DNA from: Levilactobacillus yonginensis | Lineage (GTDB): Bacteria > Bacillota > Bacilli > Lactobacillales > Lactobacillaceae | DNA: 64,000 nucleotides | NCBI RefSeq assembly: GCF_964065165.1 | Contig: NZ_OZ061549.1 | Location: 372,001-436,000, forward strand | Direction of reading: 5' to 3' | In this document: positions 26,024-35,820 of the stretch, piece by piece | Layout: each line of letters opens with the position of its first letter | Numbering within the stretch: the stretch's first letter is position 1 | Notes under the pieces: model-generated | What the model saw: the letters and a program-made list of their open reading frames with translations, nothing else | The model's database searches: none | What the model was told of the DNA's origin: nothing | Program-made: the position numbers and the translations under genes

Positions 26024-26875
26024 TTAGCCGGCTGATGAGAAGTATTTACTGAGTCCAGCGACAACGCGGTCGGCTACCTGTTCTTGATACTGGGCACTAC
26101 TGATATTGTTGAAATCTTTCTTGGTGTTGATATACCCCATTTCTAACAGCAGGGCTGGCCGGCTATTATCACGGATAACTTCAAAGTTGCCGTACTTTAC
26201 GCCCCGATTGCTGAGAGGTAGATCGTTCATCTCGCTGTTTACATCTGTTGCTAATTCATAGGATGAGTTCCGATGGTAGTAGTAAGTGGTTGTACCAGAC
26301 CCGAGATTGTCTGAAGGGGCGGAGTCAAAGTGAAAACTAATAAAGGCACTCGCGTCGTCGGTGTTGGCCAAAGCTGGACGATCAGCCAGGCTGACCGTCT
26401 TGTCCGTTGACCGTGTCATGATGACGTGCGTTCCCCGGGCGCGGAGCTTCTTGGCAACGCGATTGGCTAATTGGAGGGTATAGGTCTTTTCCTCGTGATT
26501 TTGATCAATGGAAAGCGCCCCCGAGTCGCTGCCCCCGTGGCCAGGATCAAGGACAATCGTTGCTTCAGACAGATTAGTAACTCGTTTAAGACTGCCAGGA
26601 TGATCGACCAGCCAACTGGCAACCCAACCGAAATGGTTCTGACTGTCCCGAACGTGGTACCAATTATCCTTTTCGCCTAAAATTGTTAAGCGGGTATTTT
26701 TTTTGACCTTGTGGGTCACCTTATAGGTCAGGCCCGGACCGTCCCGCAGATTAAGATTAGTGAGGGTCGCGGTGACAGAATTGTGGTGGGTGAAGGCTAG
26801 TAATAAACCGCCAGCCACTAAGAGAATGGCGAGACTGGTAATCAGTCCCGTCCAGTTTTTAGGTTTAAAGTGCAT
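26024..26875 (-). CDS. N-acetylmuramoyl-L-alanine amidase with SH3 domain
   Basis: A cell-wall hydrolase cutting the bond between muramic acid and the stem peptide. The 283-residue protein has an N-terminal membrane anchor/signal (about 10-29). A bacterial SH3b domain (about 35-95, LNLRDGPGLTYKVTHKV) comes next, then an Amidase_3 domain with zinc ligands in IVLDPGHGGSDSGA (first His, about 108-121), a second His in SFHFDSAPS, and a catalytic Glu in LLLEMGYI. ATG start after AAGGAG. Expressed from an extended -10 promoter divergent from hisS. Confidence 0.93.
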   Translation of the reverse strand: MHFKPKNWTGLITSLAILLVAGGLLLAFTHHNSVTATLTNLNLRDGPGLTYKVTHKVKKNTRLTILGEKDNWYHVRDSQNHFGWVASWLVDHPGSLKRVTNLSEATIVLDPGHGGSDSGALSIDQNHEEKTYTLQLANRVAKKLRARGTHVIMTRSTDKTVSLADRPALANTDDASAFISFHFDSAPSDNLGSGTTTYYYHRNSSYELATDVNSEMNDLPLSNRGVKYGNFEVIRDNSRPALLLEMGYINTKKDFNNISSAQYQEQVADRVVAGLSKYFSSAG

Positions 26876-26904
26876 ACTGTGTCTCCTTATTCAAATTAGG
26901 TTTC

Positions 26905-26913
26905 ATTATACCA
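26905..26913 (-). promoter_or_regulatory. Amidase promoter, extended -10
   Basis: Minus strand TGG-TATAAT (TATAAT complement at 26905-26910), 30 bases before the amidase start. Confidence 0.6.
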
Positions 26914-26953
26914 CGATTACTTTCATCTCCTGCAGATTCTGTGAGAAAGGGGG

Positions 26954-26982
26954 TTGACTTTTCAGGAGATTTTAATTATGCT
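26954..26982 (+). promoter_or_regulatory. hisS-aspS promoter
   Basis: TTGACT (26954-26959), 17-base spacer, TATGCT (26977-26982). Transcription should start near 26989, at the 5' edge of the T-box leader. Confidence 0.75.
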
Positions 26983-26988
26983 TAACGA

Positions 26989-27233
26989 GAATTAAATATT
27001 TGCCAGTGAGAGAGACTAGTAGGAAAAATCACGTTTGTAGAGAGACCGTGTTGATGGGAACGGTTAACGGTGTGATTCCGAAGACACTTTTGAGGCTAAT
27101 GACGCTAGTCGTCATTCGTTTGCAACGTTATCCTGCAGAGAATATAAAAGGTGGTACCGTGCATACTTTTGCGCCCTTGTCAAAAGACAGGGGCGCTTTT
27201 TATTTTCTACAGGCGCAGAAAGGGAGAATGCTC
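26989..27233 (+). promoter_or_regulatory. T-box leader of hisS-aspS
   Basis: A tRNA-sensing transcriptional attenuator. The T-box motif AAGGTGGTACCGTG lies at about 27148-27161. It is followed by a terminator with 11-pair arms 27171-27181 and 27186-27196 and T5. Stem I spans about 27001-27098, with pairing GCC/GGC at its base and ATCAC/GTGAT above. The specifier-loop segment GAAGACACTTTTGA holds GACAC (27083-27087), which reads GAC (Asp) or CAC (His). Uncharged tRNA binding should favour the antiterminator and raise synthetase expression. Confidence 0.85.
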
Positions 27234-28529
27234 ATGCGTTACCAACGACCAAAGGGCACGGCGGACATTTTACCAGGAGATTCAGAAACTTGGCAGTTCG
27301 TCGAAGCTACTGCGCGCCAGTTGTTTGCTAACTACCGCTTCGCTGAGATTCGAACACCAATGTTCGAAAACTTCGAAGTCTTCTCACGAACGTCTGGAGA
27401 TACTTCAGACATCGTGACCAAGGAAATGTACGATTTTAAAGATAAAGGCGATCGGCATTTATCTTTACGGCCAGAAGGAACTGCCGGCGTGGTTCGGGCA
27501 TTTGTTGAAAACAAATTGTACGGGCCTGAAACCACGAAACCCTACAAGGTCTACTACATGGGACCAATGTTTCGGTATGAGCGTCCTCAATCAGGACGGC
27601 AACGTCAATTCCATCAAATTGGAGTCGAAGCTTTTGGTAGCGATGCTCCGGAGTTAGACGTTGAAGTGATTGCCCTGGGCATGAACCTGTTGTCGAAGTT
27701 AGGGTTGACACATTTACGTTTAGCTCTGAACACTCTCGGCGACAAAGCATCCCGAGATGCTTACCGGCAAGCCTTGATTGACTTTCTTGAACCGCATTTT
27801 GACGAATTAAGTGAAGACTCGAAGGTCCGGTTACACAAGAACCCATTGCGGGTACTTGATAGTAAGGATCAGCATGATCAAGAGATCGTTGCTGATGCCC
27901 CTTCAATCCTCGATTTCTTAACGCCAGAAGCAACGGCTCACTTTGACCGGGTCAAAGCTAGCTTGGACACTTTGGGAATTGACTACGATGTTGATGCCAC
28001 GATGGTTCGGGGATTGGATTACTACAATCACACCATTTTCGAAATCATGGCAGACTCGCCCGCATTGGGTGAGGGTTACACGACTGTCCTTGCCGGTGGT
28101 CGTTACAACGGACTGGTCGAGGAACTGGGTGGACCTGAGATGCCCGGTGTTGGGTTTGGATTGGGAGTTGAACGATTGGTTCTGCTGATGCAAGCAGAGA
28201 AAGTCGCCATTCCTGATGTGAATTCGTTAGACGTTTACGTAGTTGGGATTGGTGATGAAACGTCGCTTGAAACGCTTAAATTAGTGCAAGCGATTCGTCG
28301 TGCAGGATTGTCTGCCGACCGTGACTACCTGGCGCGAAAGCCTAAAGCACAGTTCAAAACTGCTAACCGCCTGTCGGCAGCCTACACACTGACCATTGGG
28401 AATCAAGAATTAGCCGACCAAACGGCTAACTTGAAATCAATGGCCACGGGTGAAGAGGTTAGCGTACCATTAGCTGACATTTATACAAGTTTTCAGGATG
28501 TCGTAAATACCCATTTTGCGACAAAATAA
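27234..28529 (+). CDS. hisS: Histidyl-tRNA synthetase
   Basis: HisS charges tRNA-His. The 431-residue class II synthetase begins [15 protein letters not shown]. Motif 2 includes [16 protein letters not shown] (about 112-127), the HisA-like region is [14 protein letters not shown] (about 258-271), motif 3 is [11 protein letters not shown] (about 310-320), and an anticodon-binding domain closes it. ATG 27234 was chosen because AGGGAG precedes it; the longer open frame upstream is T-box leader. aspS follows 21 bases downstream. Confidence 0.97.
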   Translation: MRYQRPKGTADILPGDSETWQFVEATARQLFANYRFAEIRTPMFENFEVFSRTSGDTSDIVTKEMYDFKDKGDRHLSLRPEGTAGVVRAFVENKLYGPETTKPYKVYYMGPMFRYERPQSGRQRQFHQIGVEAFGSDAPELDVEVIALGMNLLSKLGLTHLRLALNTLGDKASRDAYRQALIDFLEPHFDELSEDSKVRLHKNPLRVLDSKDQHDQEIVADAPSILDFLTPEATAHFDRVKASLDTLGIDYDVDATMVRGLDYYNHTIFEIMADSPALGEGYTTVLAGGRYNGLVEELGGPEMPGVGFGLGVERLVLLMQAEKVAIPDVNSLDVYVVGIGDETSLETLKLVQAIRRAGLSADRDYLARKPKAQFKTANRLSAAYTLTIGNQELADQTANLKSMATGEEVSVPLADIYTSFQDVVNTHFATK

Positions 28530-28550
28530 AAAAGGTAAGAGGGGATTACA

Positions 28551-30347
28551 ATGGAACAGAACTTGAAACGAACCACTTATGCTGGATTGGTTGATGAAAA
28601 ATATCTCGACCAAACAGTTGTATTGAAGGGTTGGGTACAAAAGCGTCGTGACCTCGGGAACTTGATCTTTATTGATTTACGTGACCGTGAAGGAATTGTC
28701 CAATTAGTATTCAGTGATGAATATGGCAAGGATGCTTTGGCTGTAGCTGATCAACTACGGAGTGAGTACGTCATTGAAATCCAAGGGACTGTCGTTGCCC
28801 GTTCTGCCAAGGAAATCAATCCTGACATGAAGACCGGGAAAGTCGAAGTTCGGGTTACAGGTATCAACCTGTTAAACAAAGCCAAGACGCCACCATTCTA
28901 CATCCAAGATGGCATCAACGTTTCCGACGAAGTGCGGTTGAAGTACCGTTACTTAGACTTACGTCGTCCAGAAATGCAAAAGGCTATTAGACTACGTAGT
29001 CGGATTCTTCATTCCGTACATAGTTACTTTGACAACAATGGCTTCATTGATATCGAAACGCCTAACCTGACCAAGTCAACGCCTGAAGGTGCTCGGGACT
29101 ACTTAGTTCCTTCACGGATTTACCCTGGTCACTTCTACGCATTGCCTCAATCACCACAATTATTTAAGCAATTATTGATGGGTTCCGGCTTTGACCGTTA
29201 CTACCAAATCGCCCGTTGCTTCCGTGACGAAGACTTGCGTGGTGACCGTCAACCAGAATTTACGCAAATTGACGTGGAAACGTCATTCTTAACTTCTGCA
29301 GAAATCCAAGACATGACCGAAGGTTTGATCAAGAAGGTTATGAAGGATGCTCTGGGCGTTGACGTGAAGTTACCATTCGAACGTCTCGACTGGGACGACT
29401 CCATGGCTCGCTTCGGTACCGACCAACCCGATGTTCGGTTTGGTATGGAACTGAAAGACTTGACCGACATCATGGGCAAGTCAGAATTCAAAGTCTTTGC
29501 TGATGCTGCTGCCGATGGCCAAGTTAAAGCAATCGCCGTACCTGGTGGTGCTGACAAGTACAGCCGTAAAGAAATCGACAAGTATGAACAATACATCGAA
29601 CGTTTCGGTGCTAAGGGCTTAGCTTGGATGAAGGTTACGGATGATGGTTACAGCGGTCCAATCGCTAAGTTCTTCAACGAGGGCGACTGGTTCAAGCAAA
29701 TCAACGAAAAGACTGGCGCCAAGAGTGGTGACTTGTTACTCTTCGTTGCTGACTCCAAACGGGTCGTTGCTGCTTCCCTTGGATACTTGCGTAAGGCAAT
29801 TGCCAAGGAACAAGGTATGATTGATGAAAACAAGTGGGCCTTCTTGTGGGTTGTTAACTGGCCATTGTTTGAATACGATGTTGACGCTAAGCGTTGGGTT
29901 CCAGCCCATCACCCATTCACGGCACCTGCAATTGGTGACGAACACTTCTTGGACGAAGGCGAAGACCCAACTCAAGCCTACGCTCAAAGTTACGACATTA
30001 TCTTGAACGGTTTGGAATTAGGTGGGGGTTCAATCCGGATCCACTCACACGAACTGCAAATGAAGATGTTGAGAGCCTTAGGCTTCACGCCAGAACGTGC
30101 TGACAAGCAATTTGGGTTCCTACTAAATGCCCTGGATTACGGTTTCCCACCTCATGGTGGTATCGCCATTGGGTTGGACCGTTTTGTCCGGCTCTTAGCT
30201 AAGCGTGAAAACATTCGTGATGTTATCGCGTTCCCTAAGAACTCTAAGGCAACGGAACCAATGACTAAGGCACCAAGTGAAGTTAGTGAAGAACAATTAA
30301 GTGAACTTTACTTAAGAGTTGCTGACCCTGAAAAAACGAAGGAATAA
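28551..30347 (+). CDS. aspS: Aspartyl-tRNA synthetase
   Basis: AspS charges tRNA-Asp. The 598-residue bacterial-type protein has an N-terminal OB anticodon-binding domain (about 1-110). The class II core has [19 protein letters not shown] (about 221-239). A GAD insertion domain lies at about 300-420 and motif 3 reads [14 protein letters not shown] (about 540-553). Length fits bacterial AspRS with the GAD domain. Co-transcribed with hisS under the T-box; a long hairpin terminator follows at 30406. Confidence 0.97.
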   Translation: MEQNLKRTTYAGLVDEKYLDQTVVLKGWVQKRRDLGNLIFIDLRDREGIVQLVFSDEYGKDALAVADQLRSEYVIEIQGTVVARSAKEINPDMKTGKVEVRVTGINLLNKAKTPPFYIQDGINVSDEVRLKYRYLDLRRPEMQKAIRLRSRILHSVHSYFDNNGFIDIETPNLTKSTPEGARDYLVPSRIYPGHFYALPQSPQLFKQLLMGSGFDRYYQIARCFRDEDLRGDRQPEFTQIDVETSFLTSAEIQDMTEGLIKKVMKDALGVDVKLPFERLDWDDSMARFGTDQPDVRFGMELKDLTDIMGKSEFKVFADAAADGQVKAIAVPGGADKYSRKEIDKYEQYIERFGAKGLAWMKVTDDGYSGPIAKFFNEGDWFKQINEKTGAKSGDLLLFVADSKRVVAASLGYLRKAIAKEQGMIDENKWAFLWVVNWPLFEYDVDAKRWVPAHHPFTAPAIGDEHFLDEGEDPTQAYAQSYDIILNGLELGGGSIRIHSHELQMKMLRALGFTPERADKQFGFLLNALDYGFPPHGGIAIGLDRFVRLLAKRENIRDVIAFPKNSKATEPMTKAPSEVSEEQLSELYLRVADPEKTKE

Positions 30348-30405
30348 GTTAGCTCTTTAAAATAGCCATGGTCGAAACGTCTTAGCACGGTTCGACGTTG
30401 GTAAA

Positions 30406-30465
30406 AGAAGATTCGTAACAGACCTTAATTCTGTGAAATTAAGGGTGTTATGAATCTTTTTTTAT
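30406..30465 (+). terminator. Terminator after hisS-aspS
   Basis: Two stacked stems, AGATTC-TAACA/TGTTA-GAATCT outside and CCTTAATT/AATTAAGG inside, followed by T7. Confidence 0.9.
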
Positions 30466-30553
30466 GGCATTTGTCATAATTGACAGCGTCATTCGGGTCT
30501 TGACGGCACTTGAAAAAAGCCGTTTAATAGAATCATTAGAAAATGGAGTGATT

Positions 30554-31078
30554 ATGATGAATGAAATTGAAACGGCAACGTTTGCGGGCGGCTGTTTTTG
30601 GTGCATGGTCCGGCCCTTTGACACGTTCCCCGGAATCAAAAAAGTTTTGTCCGGATACAGTGGTGGTACGGTAACTGATCCGACCTATGAGCAGGTTAAG
30701 GCCCAACATACGGGACACACTGAAGCGGTTAAGATCTGGTTTGACCCCGCGGTGGTTAGCTACCGGCAGTTGGTTGATTTATATTGGCAACAAACAGATC
30801 CGACCGACGATGGCGGTCAGTTCCAAGACCGGGGCTCAAACTATCGGCCAGTGATCTTCGTGAACAGTACGGCCCAGTTGGCGGTGGCTCAGGAGTCCCG
30901 GGCGGCTTTGCAGGCGCGTGAACAGTTTAGCAAGCCCATCGTGACAAAAATTCAAGTGGTTCAACCGTTCTTTGTGGCAGAGAAACGACACCAGCAGTTT
31001 TACCGGAAGCAGCCGGAGCGCTTCGAACAGGAAGAAGCTGGCGGCCGGGCAGCATTTATTGCTACCAATTGGTCATGA
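30554..31078 (+). CDS. msrA: Peptide methionine sulfoxide reductase MsrA
   Basis: MsrA repairs methionine-S-sulfoxide in proteins. The 174-residue protein has the catalytic GCFWC motif (about 13-17). It also has YSGG, the glutamate/tyrosine segment [14 protein letters not shown], and [11 protein letters not shown] (about 95-105). ATG 30554 or 30557, after GGAG; the frame extends upstream through the aspS terminator, which is not coding. Single gene. Resolving cysteines near the C-terminus are not evident, so recycling may use a different partner. Confidence 0.95.
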   Translation: MMNEIETATFAGGCFWCMVRPFDTFPGIKKVLSGYSGGTVTDPTYEQVKAQHTGHTEAVKIWFDPAVVSYRQLVDLYWQQTDPTDDGGQFQDRGSNYRPVIFVNSTAQLAVAQESRAALQAREQFSKPIVTKIQVVQPFFVAEKRHQQFYRKQPERFEQEEAGGRAAFIATNWS

Positions 31079-31177
31079 GATTGTTCTCGGGGGGTTTCAA
31101 TCTTCGGTCATCATTTGGTCTAAAGATTAAAAGTCACTAAGAGCCTGCGAGTTGCCGTGGCCGTGATGCTAATAAAA

Positions 31178-31186
31178 TGCTATACT
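31178..31186 (+). promoter_or_regulatory. Promoter of the YitT-family gene
   Basis: Extended -10 TGC-TATACT (TATACT 31181-31186), about 105 bases before the start at 31292. Confidence 0.5.
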
Positions 31187-31291
31187 AGGCCGAGCAAAGC
31201 GTCTACTAAGGAAAATGTTTCGTGTGTGTGATGGCCGAAATTGGTCTAGCAAGACGTGACATCAAAAATAAGTGAGGTCTGTTTTTAAATC

Positions 31292-32167
31292 ATGGATGAT
31301 GTTCAGCAGTTGTTAAAACGACACACATATATGGCAAAGTTTTCGGTTGCCTTCTTCTATGGGGTGTTGGTCTCCATTGCGGTGAACTTTTTTTGGACAC
31401 CGGGTCATATTTATTCTTCCGGGGTTACCGGACTGGCACAGCTGGTTAACACTTTAACCGCCGGATTAGGCACCTTTCACATTAATACGGGGTTAGGGTT
31501 ATTTCTGATTAATATTCCTATGTTCTTCTTGGCATGGAAACAAATTGGGAAGTCCTTCACGGTTTTTACGTTTATTTGTGTGCTCTTTGCTTCGGTCATG
31601 ATTCGGGTGATTCAACCGATTCATTTGACTAGTGATCCTATTATTTGTGCCATCTTTGGGGGAGCTGTCAACGGGTTTGGAACTGGTTTTGCGCTAAAGA
31701 ATAGTATTTCTACGGGTGGTTTGGATATCATCGGCATCGTCCTACGACGCAAGACTGGTCGTAGTATGGGGACCATTAACATTGCATTCAACAGTTTAAT
31801 TGTGTTGAGTGCCGGTTTTGTTTATGGCTGGCCTTACGCACTATATTCTGCGCTAGGACTGTTCGTCAATGCTAAGGTAATCGACATGACCTTCACACGT
31901 CAGCAACGGATGCAGGTCATGGTCATTACTGACCGGCCGAAGACGGTAATTGATAGTATTCAAAATCATCTTCGACGGGGCATTACCATTGTCCACGGGG
32001 CCGAGGGGGCCTACCATCATGATGAAAAGACCATTTTGTTTACGGTCATTACCCGCTACGAAATGGATGAACTGGAGGCTGCCATGACTGAGGCGGATCC
32101 GAAGGCGTTTGTCAGCATTTCAGACACGGTTAAGATTTTAGGACATTTCTACGAACCAAAATGGTGA
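31292..32167 (+). CDS. YitT-family membrane protein (DUF161/DUF2179)
   Basis: The 291-residue protein has five or six membrane helices in its first 200 residues, with FGGAVNGFGTGFALKNSIS and GGLDIIGIVLRRK typical of YitT proteins. A cytoplasmic ferredoxin-like C-terminal DUF2179 domain (about 200-285, with RRGITIVHGAEGAY) follows. Members of this family are uncharacterised transport-like proteins. Single gene followed by a hairpin with T8. Confidence 0.9.
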   Translation: MDDVQQLLKRHTYMAKFSVAFFYGVLVSIAVNFFWTPGHIYSSGVTGLAQLVNTLTAGLGTFHINTGLGLFLINIPMFFLAWKQIGKSFTVFTFICVLFASVMIRVIQPIHLTSDPIICAIFGGAVNGFGTGFALKNSISTGGLDIIGIVLRRKTGRSMGTINIAFNSLIVLSAGFVYGWPYALYSALGLFVNAKVIDMTFTRQQRMQVMVITDRPKTVIDSIQNHLRRGITIVHGAEGAYHHDEKTILFTVITRYEMDELEAAMTEADPKAFVSISDTVKILGHFYEPKW

Positions 32168-32175
32168 GCTTATTC

Positions 32176-32219
32176 ACCAGTCGACTGGTCTTCCTCACGG
32201 AGACTGGTCGATTTTTTTT
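32176..32219 (+). terminator. Terminator after the YitT-family gene
   Basis: ACCAGTC (32176-32182) pairs with GACTGGT (32202-32208), followed by T8. The 14-base palindrome ACCAGTCGACTGGT overlaps the left arm. Confidence 0.65.
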
Positions 32220-32280
32220 GACAATAAACCTGGAGGTTGAGAACTGTTAAAGGTTAGCCAAGCTGGTCGTAGCAAAGATA

Positions 32281-32445
32281 GTGGTACGGAGGTTGTGTAA
32301 TCGCATATTTCCATCCGGTTTATAGCACGGGCAACCTGGGAGATACGGGTTTTTCATGGCTTCAAATCGAGTGAGAAGCCCGTCTTTGGGCTGAAGCGTT
32401 CTGTAGCAGGCGGAATTCCTAGCCGCCGAAATGCGACCAATTTAG
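32281..32445 (+). ncRNA. Repeated structured intergenic element, copy A
   Basis: The core 32323-32378 matches 62388-62443 without gaps at 44 of 56 bases. An identical CTGAAGCGT (32391-32399) follows after a variable hairpin. Predicted stems are GCTTC/GAAGC (32359-32363, 32393-32397) enclosing AGCCC/GGGCT (32377-32381, 32388-32392), then GGCGG/CCGCC (32409-32413, 32423-32427). No reading frame is shared between copies. It lies between the YitT gene terminator and the promoter of the teichoic acid cluster, in the 435-base gap. Confidence 0.6.
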
Positions 32446-32548
32446 AAGGGGTGGCAGTAACTATGGTTGGCAACTGGCAAGATTTTCAAAGAAATTTGGG
32501 TTGAATCCTTAAAGGTTCTTAAAAATCCCTAGGTTCACAGGGTAGATG

Positions 32549-32557
32549 TGGTATAAT
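32549..32557 (+). promoter_or_regulatory. Promoter of the teichoic acid cluster
   Basis: Extended -10 TGG-TATAAT (TATAAT 32552-32557), 45 bases upstream of GTG 32603. Confidence 0.6.
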
Positions 32558-32602
32558 TCTCGGTGTTATGGGCAGCGAAAATAAGTGATATTGGTGATTA
32601 AC

Positions 32603-33751
32603 GTGAAAGAGATTTATTTATGGTTGATCCGGCTAATGTCGTTTCTGAGTGCGGGCCGTCGGCAAACCGATGTGGTCTACTTAATGAGCTTTACGGATAA
32701 TTTGCCGTTCATTAAGGCACTTGCGGCGGCACTTCCCGCCGGACAACGGTTGGTAGTCTATTATCGGCCAGAACACGAGGCCTCGGCGACCAACTTGGCA
32801 GCGGGAGGCATTGTTACGCGGCCGTTGCGGGATAACCTGCAATTTGTCGTGAAGGGAATTCCCCAGATCATGCGAGCACGAGTCCTGTTTTGCGATAATT
32901 ACTACGCCTTCTTGGGGGGCTTGAGGCACCCCAAAGGTATGCGTATCGTACAGGTCTGGCATGCCGCTGGTGCCATCAAACGGTTTGGGTGGGATGATCC
33001 CACGACCGCCGAACGGTCCAAGAGTGATCAACGACGGTTCCAGGCGGTTTATGATCAATTTGATGAATTCGTGGTGGGCTCTGCTGCCATGGGTGAGGTG
33101 TTTGCGCGGAGTTATCGGGTAGCCCCTGAACGCATGCAGGAGCTTGGGTATCCGCGGTCTGACCGATTGCAAGACGCCGGTTGGATCACCCGTACCAGGG
33201 CACGGGTTGCCCGGTTGGCACCGGAATTAGCTGGCCACCGAGTAATCTTGTACGCCCCAACGTACCGCGAGGGCGTCACGTTCACACCACCAACGGGGTT
33301 GGGCGCGGCTTTGGCCGCTGATCCGGACTCACGCGTGGTCGTCAAATTACACCCGGCTTTGCGCGCTAAGGCAACCGCTTTGCAGCAGGAACTGGGCGAT
33401 CAGGTAGTGGTGGCTCAGCATCTGAGTACAACGGACCTATTGACCGTGGCGGACACGCTTGTTACGGATTATTCGTCCGTAGCGTTTGACTACAGTTTAT
33501 TGCCAAATGCTCACAGCCTGTTATTTTTTCTATATGATTTGGAAGAGTATACGCGTAATCCGGGGGTGCAGGCGGATTTACAGGATTGGTTACCGGGGCC
33601 CGAGTTACGGACCTGCGAGCAACTAGCCACGGCGATTCGCGCGGATCAACCAACAGATTTAACTGAATTTAATCTTCATTGGAATAGTGCTAATGACGGT
33701 GTTGCCACACAACGGGTGATTGACCGTTACGTGGCACTATTATCCGATTAA
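32603..33751 (+). CDS. CDP-glycerol glycerophosphotransferase family protein (TagB-like)
   Basis: A peripheral membrane transferase that adds glycerol phosphate to the teichoic acid linkage unit or chain. About 382 residues, the size of TagB-type enzymes. Motifs are VWHAAGAIKRFGWDD (about 117-131) with the active-site His, YAPTYREG, KLHPAL, and VTDYSSVAFDYSLL near residue 290. The WHAxGAxKxFG form is like primer transferases of the TagB group. GTG 32603 was chosen because GGTGAT lies six bases upstream; GTG 32585 would add six residues. First gene of a teichoic acid cluster. Confidence 0.85.
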   Translation: MKEIYLWLIRLMSFLSAGRRQTDVVYLMSFTDNLPFIKALAAALPAGQRLVVYYRPEHEASATNLAAGGIVTRPLRDNLQFVVKGIPQIMRARVLFCDNYYAFLGGLRHPKGMRIVQVWHAAGAIKRFGWDDPTTAERSKSDQRRFQAVYDQFDEFVVGSAAMGEVFARSYRVAPERMQELGYPRSDRLQDAGWITRTRARVARLAPELAGHRVILYAPTYREGVTFTPPTGLGAALAADPDSRVVVKLHPALRAKATALQQELGDQVVVAQHLSTTDLLTVADTLVTDYSSVAFDYSLLPNAHSLLFFLYDLEEYTRNPGVQADLQDWLPGPELRTCEQLATAIRADQPTDLTEFNLHWNSANDGVATQRVIDRYVALLSD

Positions 33752-33770
33752 ACTAAAGGAGTGCAGTGCC

Positions 33771-34580
33771 TTGAAAGAGGTCATGACCTTATTTAAAGAA
33801 CAGATTTCAAGTATCGGGATTATCTTTCGGATTTCTCGTTATGAGGATCAAGCAAGTTACCAAAGCCATTACTTAGGTTTAGCTTGGGAATACTTATACC
33901 CACTGATTCAAATCGGGATTTACTGGTTAGTCTTCGGTGTTGGGTTGAAGCATGGTCAACCATTGAACGGGGTGGGATACCTACCTTGGATGGTGATTGG
34001 GATTACCCCCTGGTTCTTCATGAACCGGGCAACGTTGGATGCCTCTAAGAGTATCTATCAACGGGTCAACATGGTTGCTAAGATGAAGTTTCCAGTCTCA
34101 GCGTTGCCCACGATTAAAGTGGTCAGCAACCTGAGTTCCTTCTGGACAATGATGGTCTTCTCCATCTTCATCGGGTTACTGAACGGGGTTTACCCACAAG
34201 TTTCTTGGTTACAGTGGATCTACTACTTCTTCGCCATGATTTGTTTGTTAGTGGCGTTAGGGGTGTTGAATTCTTGTATCAGTGTCTTGGTTCGTGATTA
34301 TCACATCCTGTTACAATCAGTAATGCGGATGTTATTCTACGTATCCGGTGTGCTGTTTAACTTTGTAACCACGTCTTTCCCAGCACCATTCGTGCACTTA
34401 TTAGAATTAAACCCGTATTATTACATTGTTAACGGGTTCCGGGAATCCTTCATTGGGACTGGTTGGTTCTGGCAACATCCAATGTTGACGCTAGAATTTT
34501 GGTCCTTCGTTTTCTTCGTGCTGTTGATTGGGTCACACTTGCACTACAAGTTCCGATCACGGTTCGTCGACTTAATTTAA
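33771..34580 (+). CDS. tagG: Teichoic acid ABC exporter permease (TagG-like)
   Basis: The 269-residue ABC-2-type permease has six membrane helices and an amphipathic N-terminal segment, with features typical of TagG/Wzm exporters (YLGLAWEYLYPLIQIGIYW, ELNPYYYIVNGFRES). TagG with the ATPase TagH carries lipid-linked teichoic acid to the outer face. TTG 33771 after AAAGGAG is the likely start; the frame continues upstream inside the previous gene. No tagH is next to it; the ATPase must lie elsewhere. Confidence 0.9.
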   Translation: MKEVMTLFKEQISSIGIIFRISRYEDQASYQSHYLGLAWEYLYPLIQIGIYWLVFGVGLKHGQPLNGVGYLPWMVIGITPWFFMNRATLDASKSIYQRVNMVAKMKFPVSALPTIKVVSNLSSFWTMMVFSIFIGLLNGVYPQVSWLQWIYYFFAMICLLVALGVLNSCISVLVRDYHILLQSVMRMLFYVSGVLFNFVTTSFPAPFVHLLELNPYYYIVNGFRESFIGTGWFWQHPMLTLEFWSFVFFVLLIGSHLHYKFRSRFVDLI

Positions 34581-34599
34581 TTGAAAGGAGCAACCTCAA

Positions 34600-35820
34600 A
34601 TGGCTAAAGGTTTACAAGGTATCATTCGGTCATTGAAGCTTGTTGCTCGCTGTGGGCTCATCGTATTGAACGATGGGCTTATTTGTTTACCAATCAAACG
34701 GCAACAAGTCATCTTTGAAAGTTTCAATGGGAAGGACGTCAATGACAATCCGGCCGCAATTTATCGTGAACTGGTGCGAGAAAATCCCGCGTACGCACAG
34801 ACGGCGTATTTTAGTGTGAAGCCCAGTGAATATGCGAGCCTACACGCTAAGTATCCTGAGATTAAGTTGGTCAAGCGCTTTACACCGGGTTGGGTCGCAC
34901 TGATGGCTCGGGCAGAATTCTGGGTATTGAATTCACGGTTACCCAACTGGTGGCATAAAAACCGGCGGACCACGACGATTCAGACTTGGCACGGAACGCC
35001 CTTGAAAAAGTTGGGCGCCGACATCGAGCACGTCGCAATTCCTGGAACCACTACAGCAGCTTACCATCAAGAATTTGTGACGGCGGCGCAACGGTGGGAT
35101 TACCTCATTGCGCCTAATCGATATTCACAAGATATTTTCAAATCGGCTTTTGGGTTTCGCAACCACTCCTTGGTAATCGGCTATCCCCGTAACGACGTGC
35201 TATACGCGACCAGTGACCAACAAATCACGGCGATAAAGGCAGCACTCCTCGGGCCAGTTACTGGGCCAGTGGTCACCTACGCACCAACCTGGCGTGATGA
35301 CATGGCAGTTCGGCCAGGCGTCTATCAATTTGATTTACCATTTGACTTGGGTGAATTTTTCCAGCACGTTCCCACGGGGACTCACTTGGTTATTCGGCCC
35401 CATTACCTGGTAAAGGATGCCATCGATATTCATGGGTTTGAGGACCGCGTCACGGTGTTGGCGGATACGGATATTGCCCAATTGTATTTGATTTCAGATT
35501 TGTTGATTACGGACTACTCGTCGGTTATGTTTGATTTCGCTAATTTAAAACGGCCCGAGTTGTTTTTTGCCTATGACTTGGAGCACTATCGTGACCAACT
35601 ACGCGGATTTTACTTTGATTATGAAAAGGAAATTCCAGGCCCCTTGGTGACAACGGCAACCGCTTTTTATCGGCGATTAGATGACTGGACGACGGCTGGT
35701 GAGTTTCCAGGTTTTGCGGATCGTCAAGCCGCCTTCTATCACAAATTTTGTGAGTGGGAGGACGGGACAGCTAGTCAGCGAGTGGCACAAGTTATTCTTC
35801 ACGAAAGGGATGCAGAGTAA
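34600..35820 (+). CDS. CDP-glycerol glycerophosphotransferase (TagF-type domain)
   Basis: The 406-residue protein is a teichoic acid glycerol-phosphate polymerase-type transferase. It has [13 protein letters not shown] (about 129-141, active-site His), [22 protein letters not shown] and [14 protein letters not shown] (about 303-316). It has only the catalytic domain, about half the length of full TagF, as in many lactobacilli. ATG after AAAGGAG. Stop overlaps the nfo start by one base (TAATG). Confidence 0.92.
   Translation: MAKGLQGIIRSLKLVARCGLIVLNDGLICLPIKRQQVIFESFNGKDVNDNPAAIYRELVRENPAYAQTAYFSVKPSEYASLHAKYPEIKLVKRFTPGWVALMARAEFWVLNSRLPNWWHKNRRTTTIQTWHGTPLKKLGADIEHVAIPGTTTAAYHQEFVTAAQRWDYLIAPNRYSQDIFKSAFGFRNHSLVIGYPRNDVLYATSDQQITAIKAALLGPVTGPVVTYAPTWRDDMAVRPGVYQFDLPFDLGEFFQHVPTGTHLVIRPHYLVKDAIDIHGFEDRVTVLADTDIAQLYLISDLLITDYSSVMFDFANLKRPELFFAYDLEHYRDQLRGFYFDYEKEIPGPLVTTATAFYRRLDDWTTAGEFPGFADRQAAFYHKFCEWEDGTASQRVAQVILHERDAE

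Noticed and set aside
27000..27233. Extended 5' end of hisS
   Set aside because: The region is the T-box leader with its terminator; HisRS proteins begin near MRYQRPKG.
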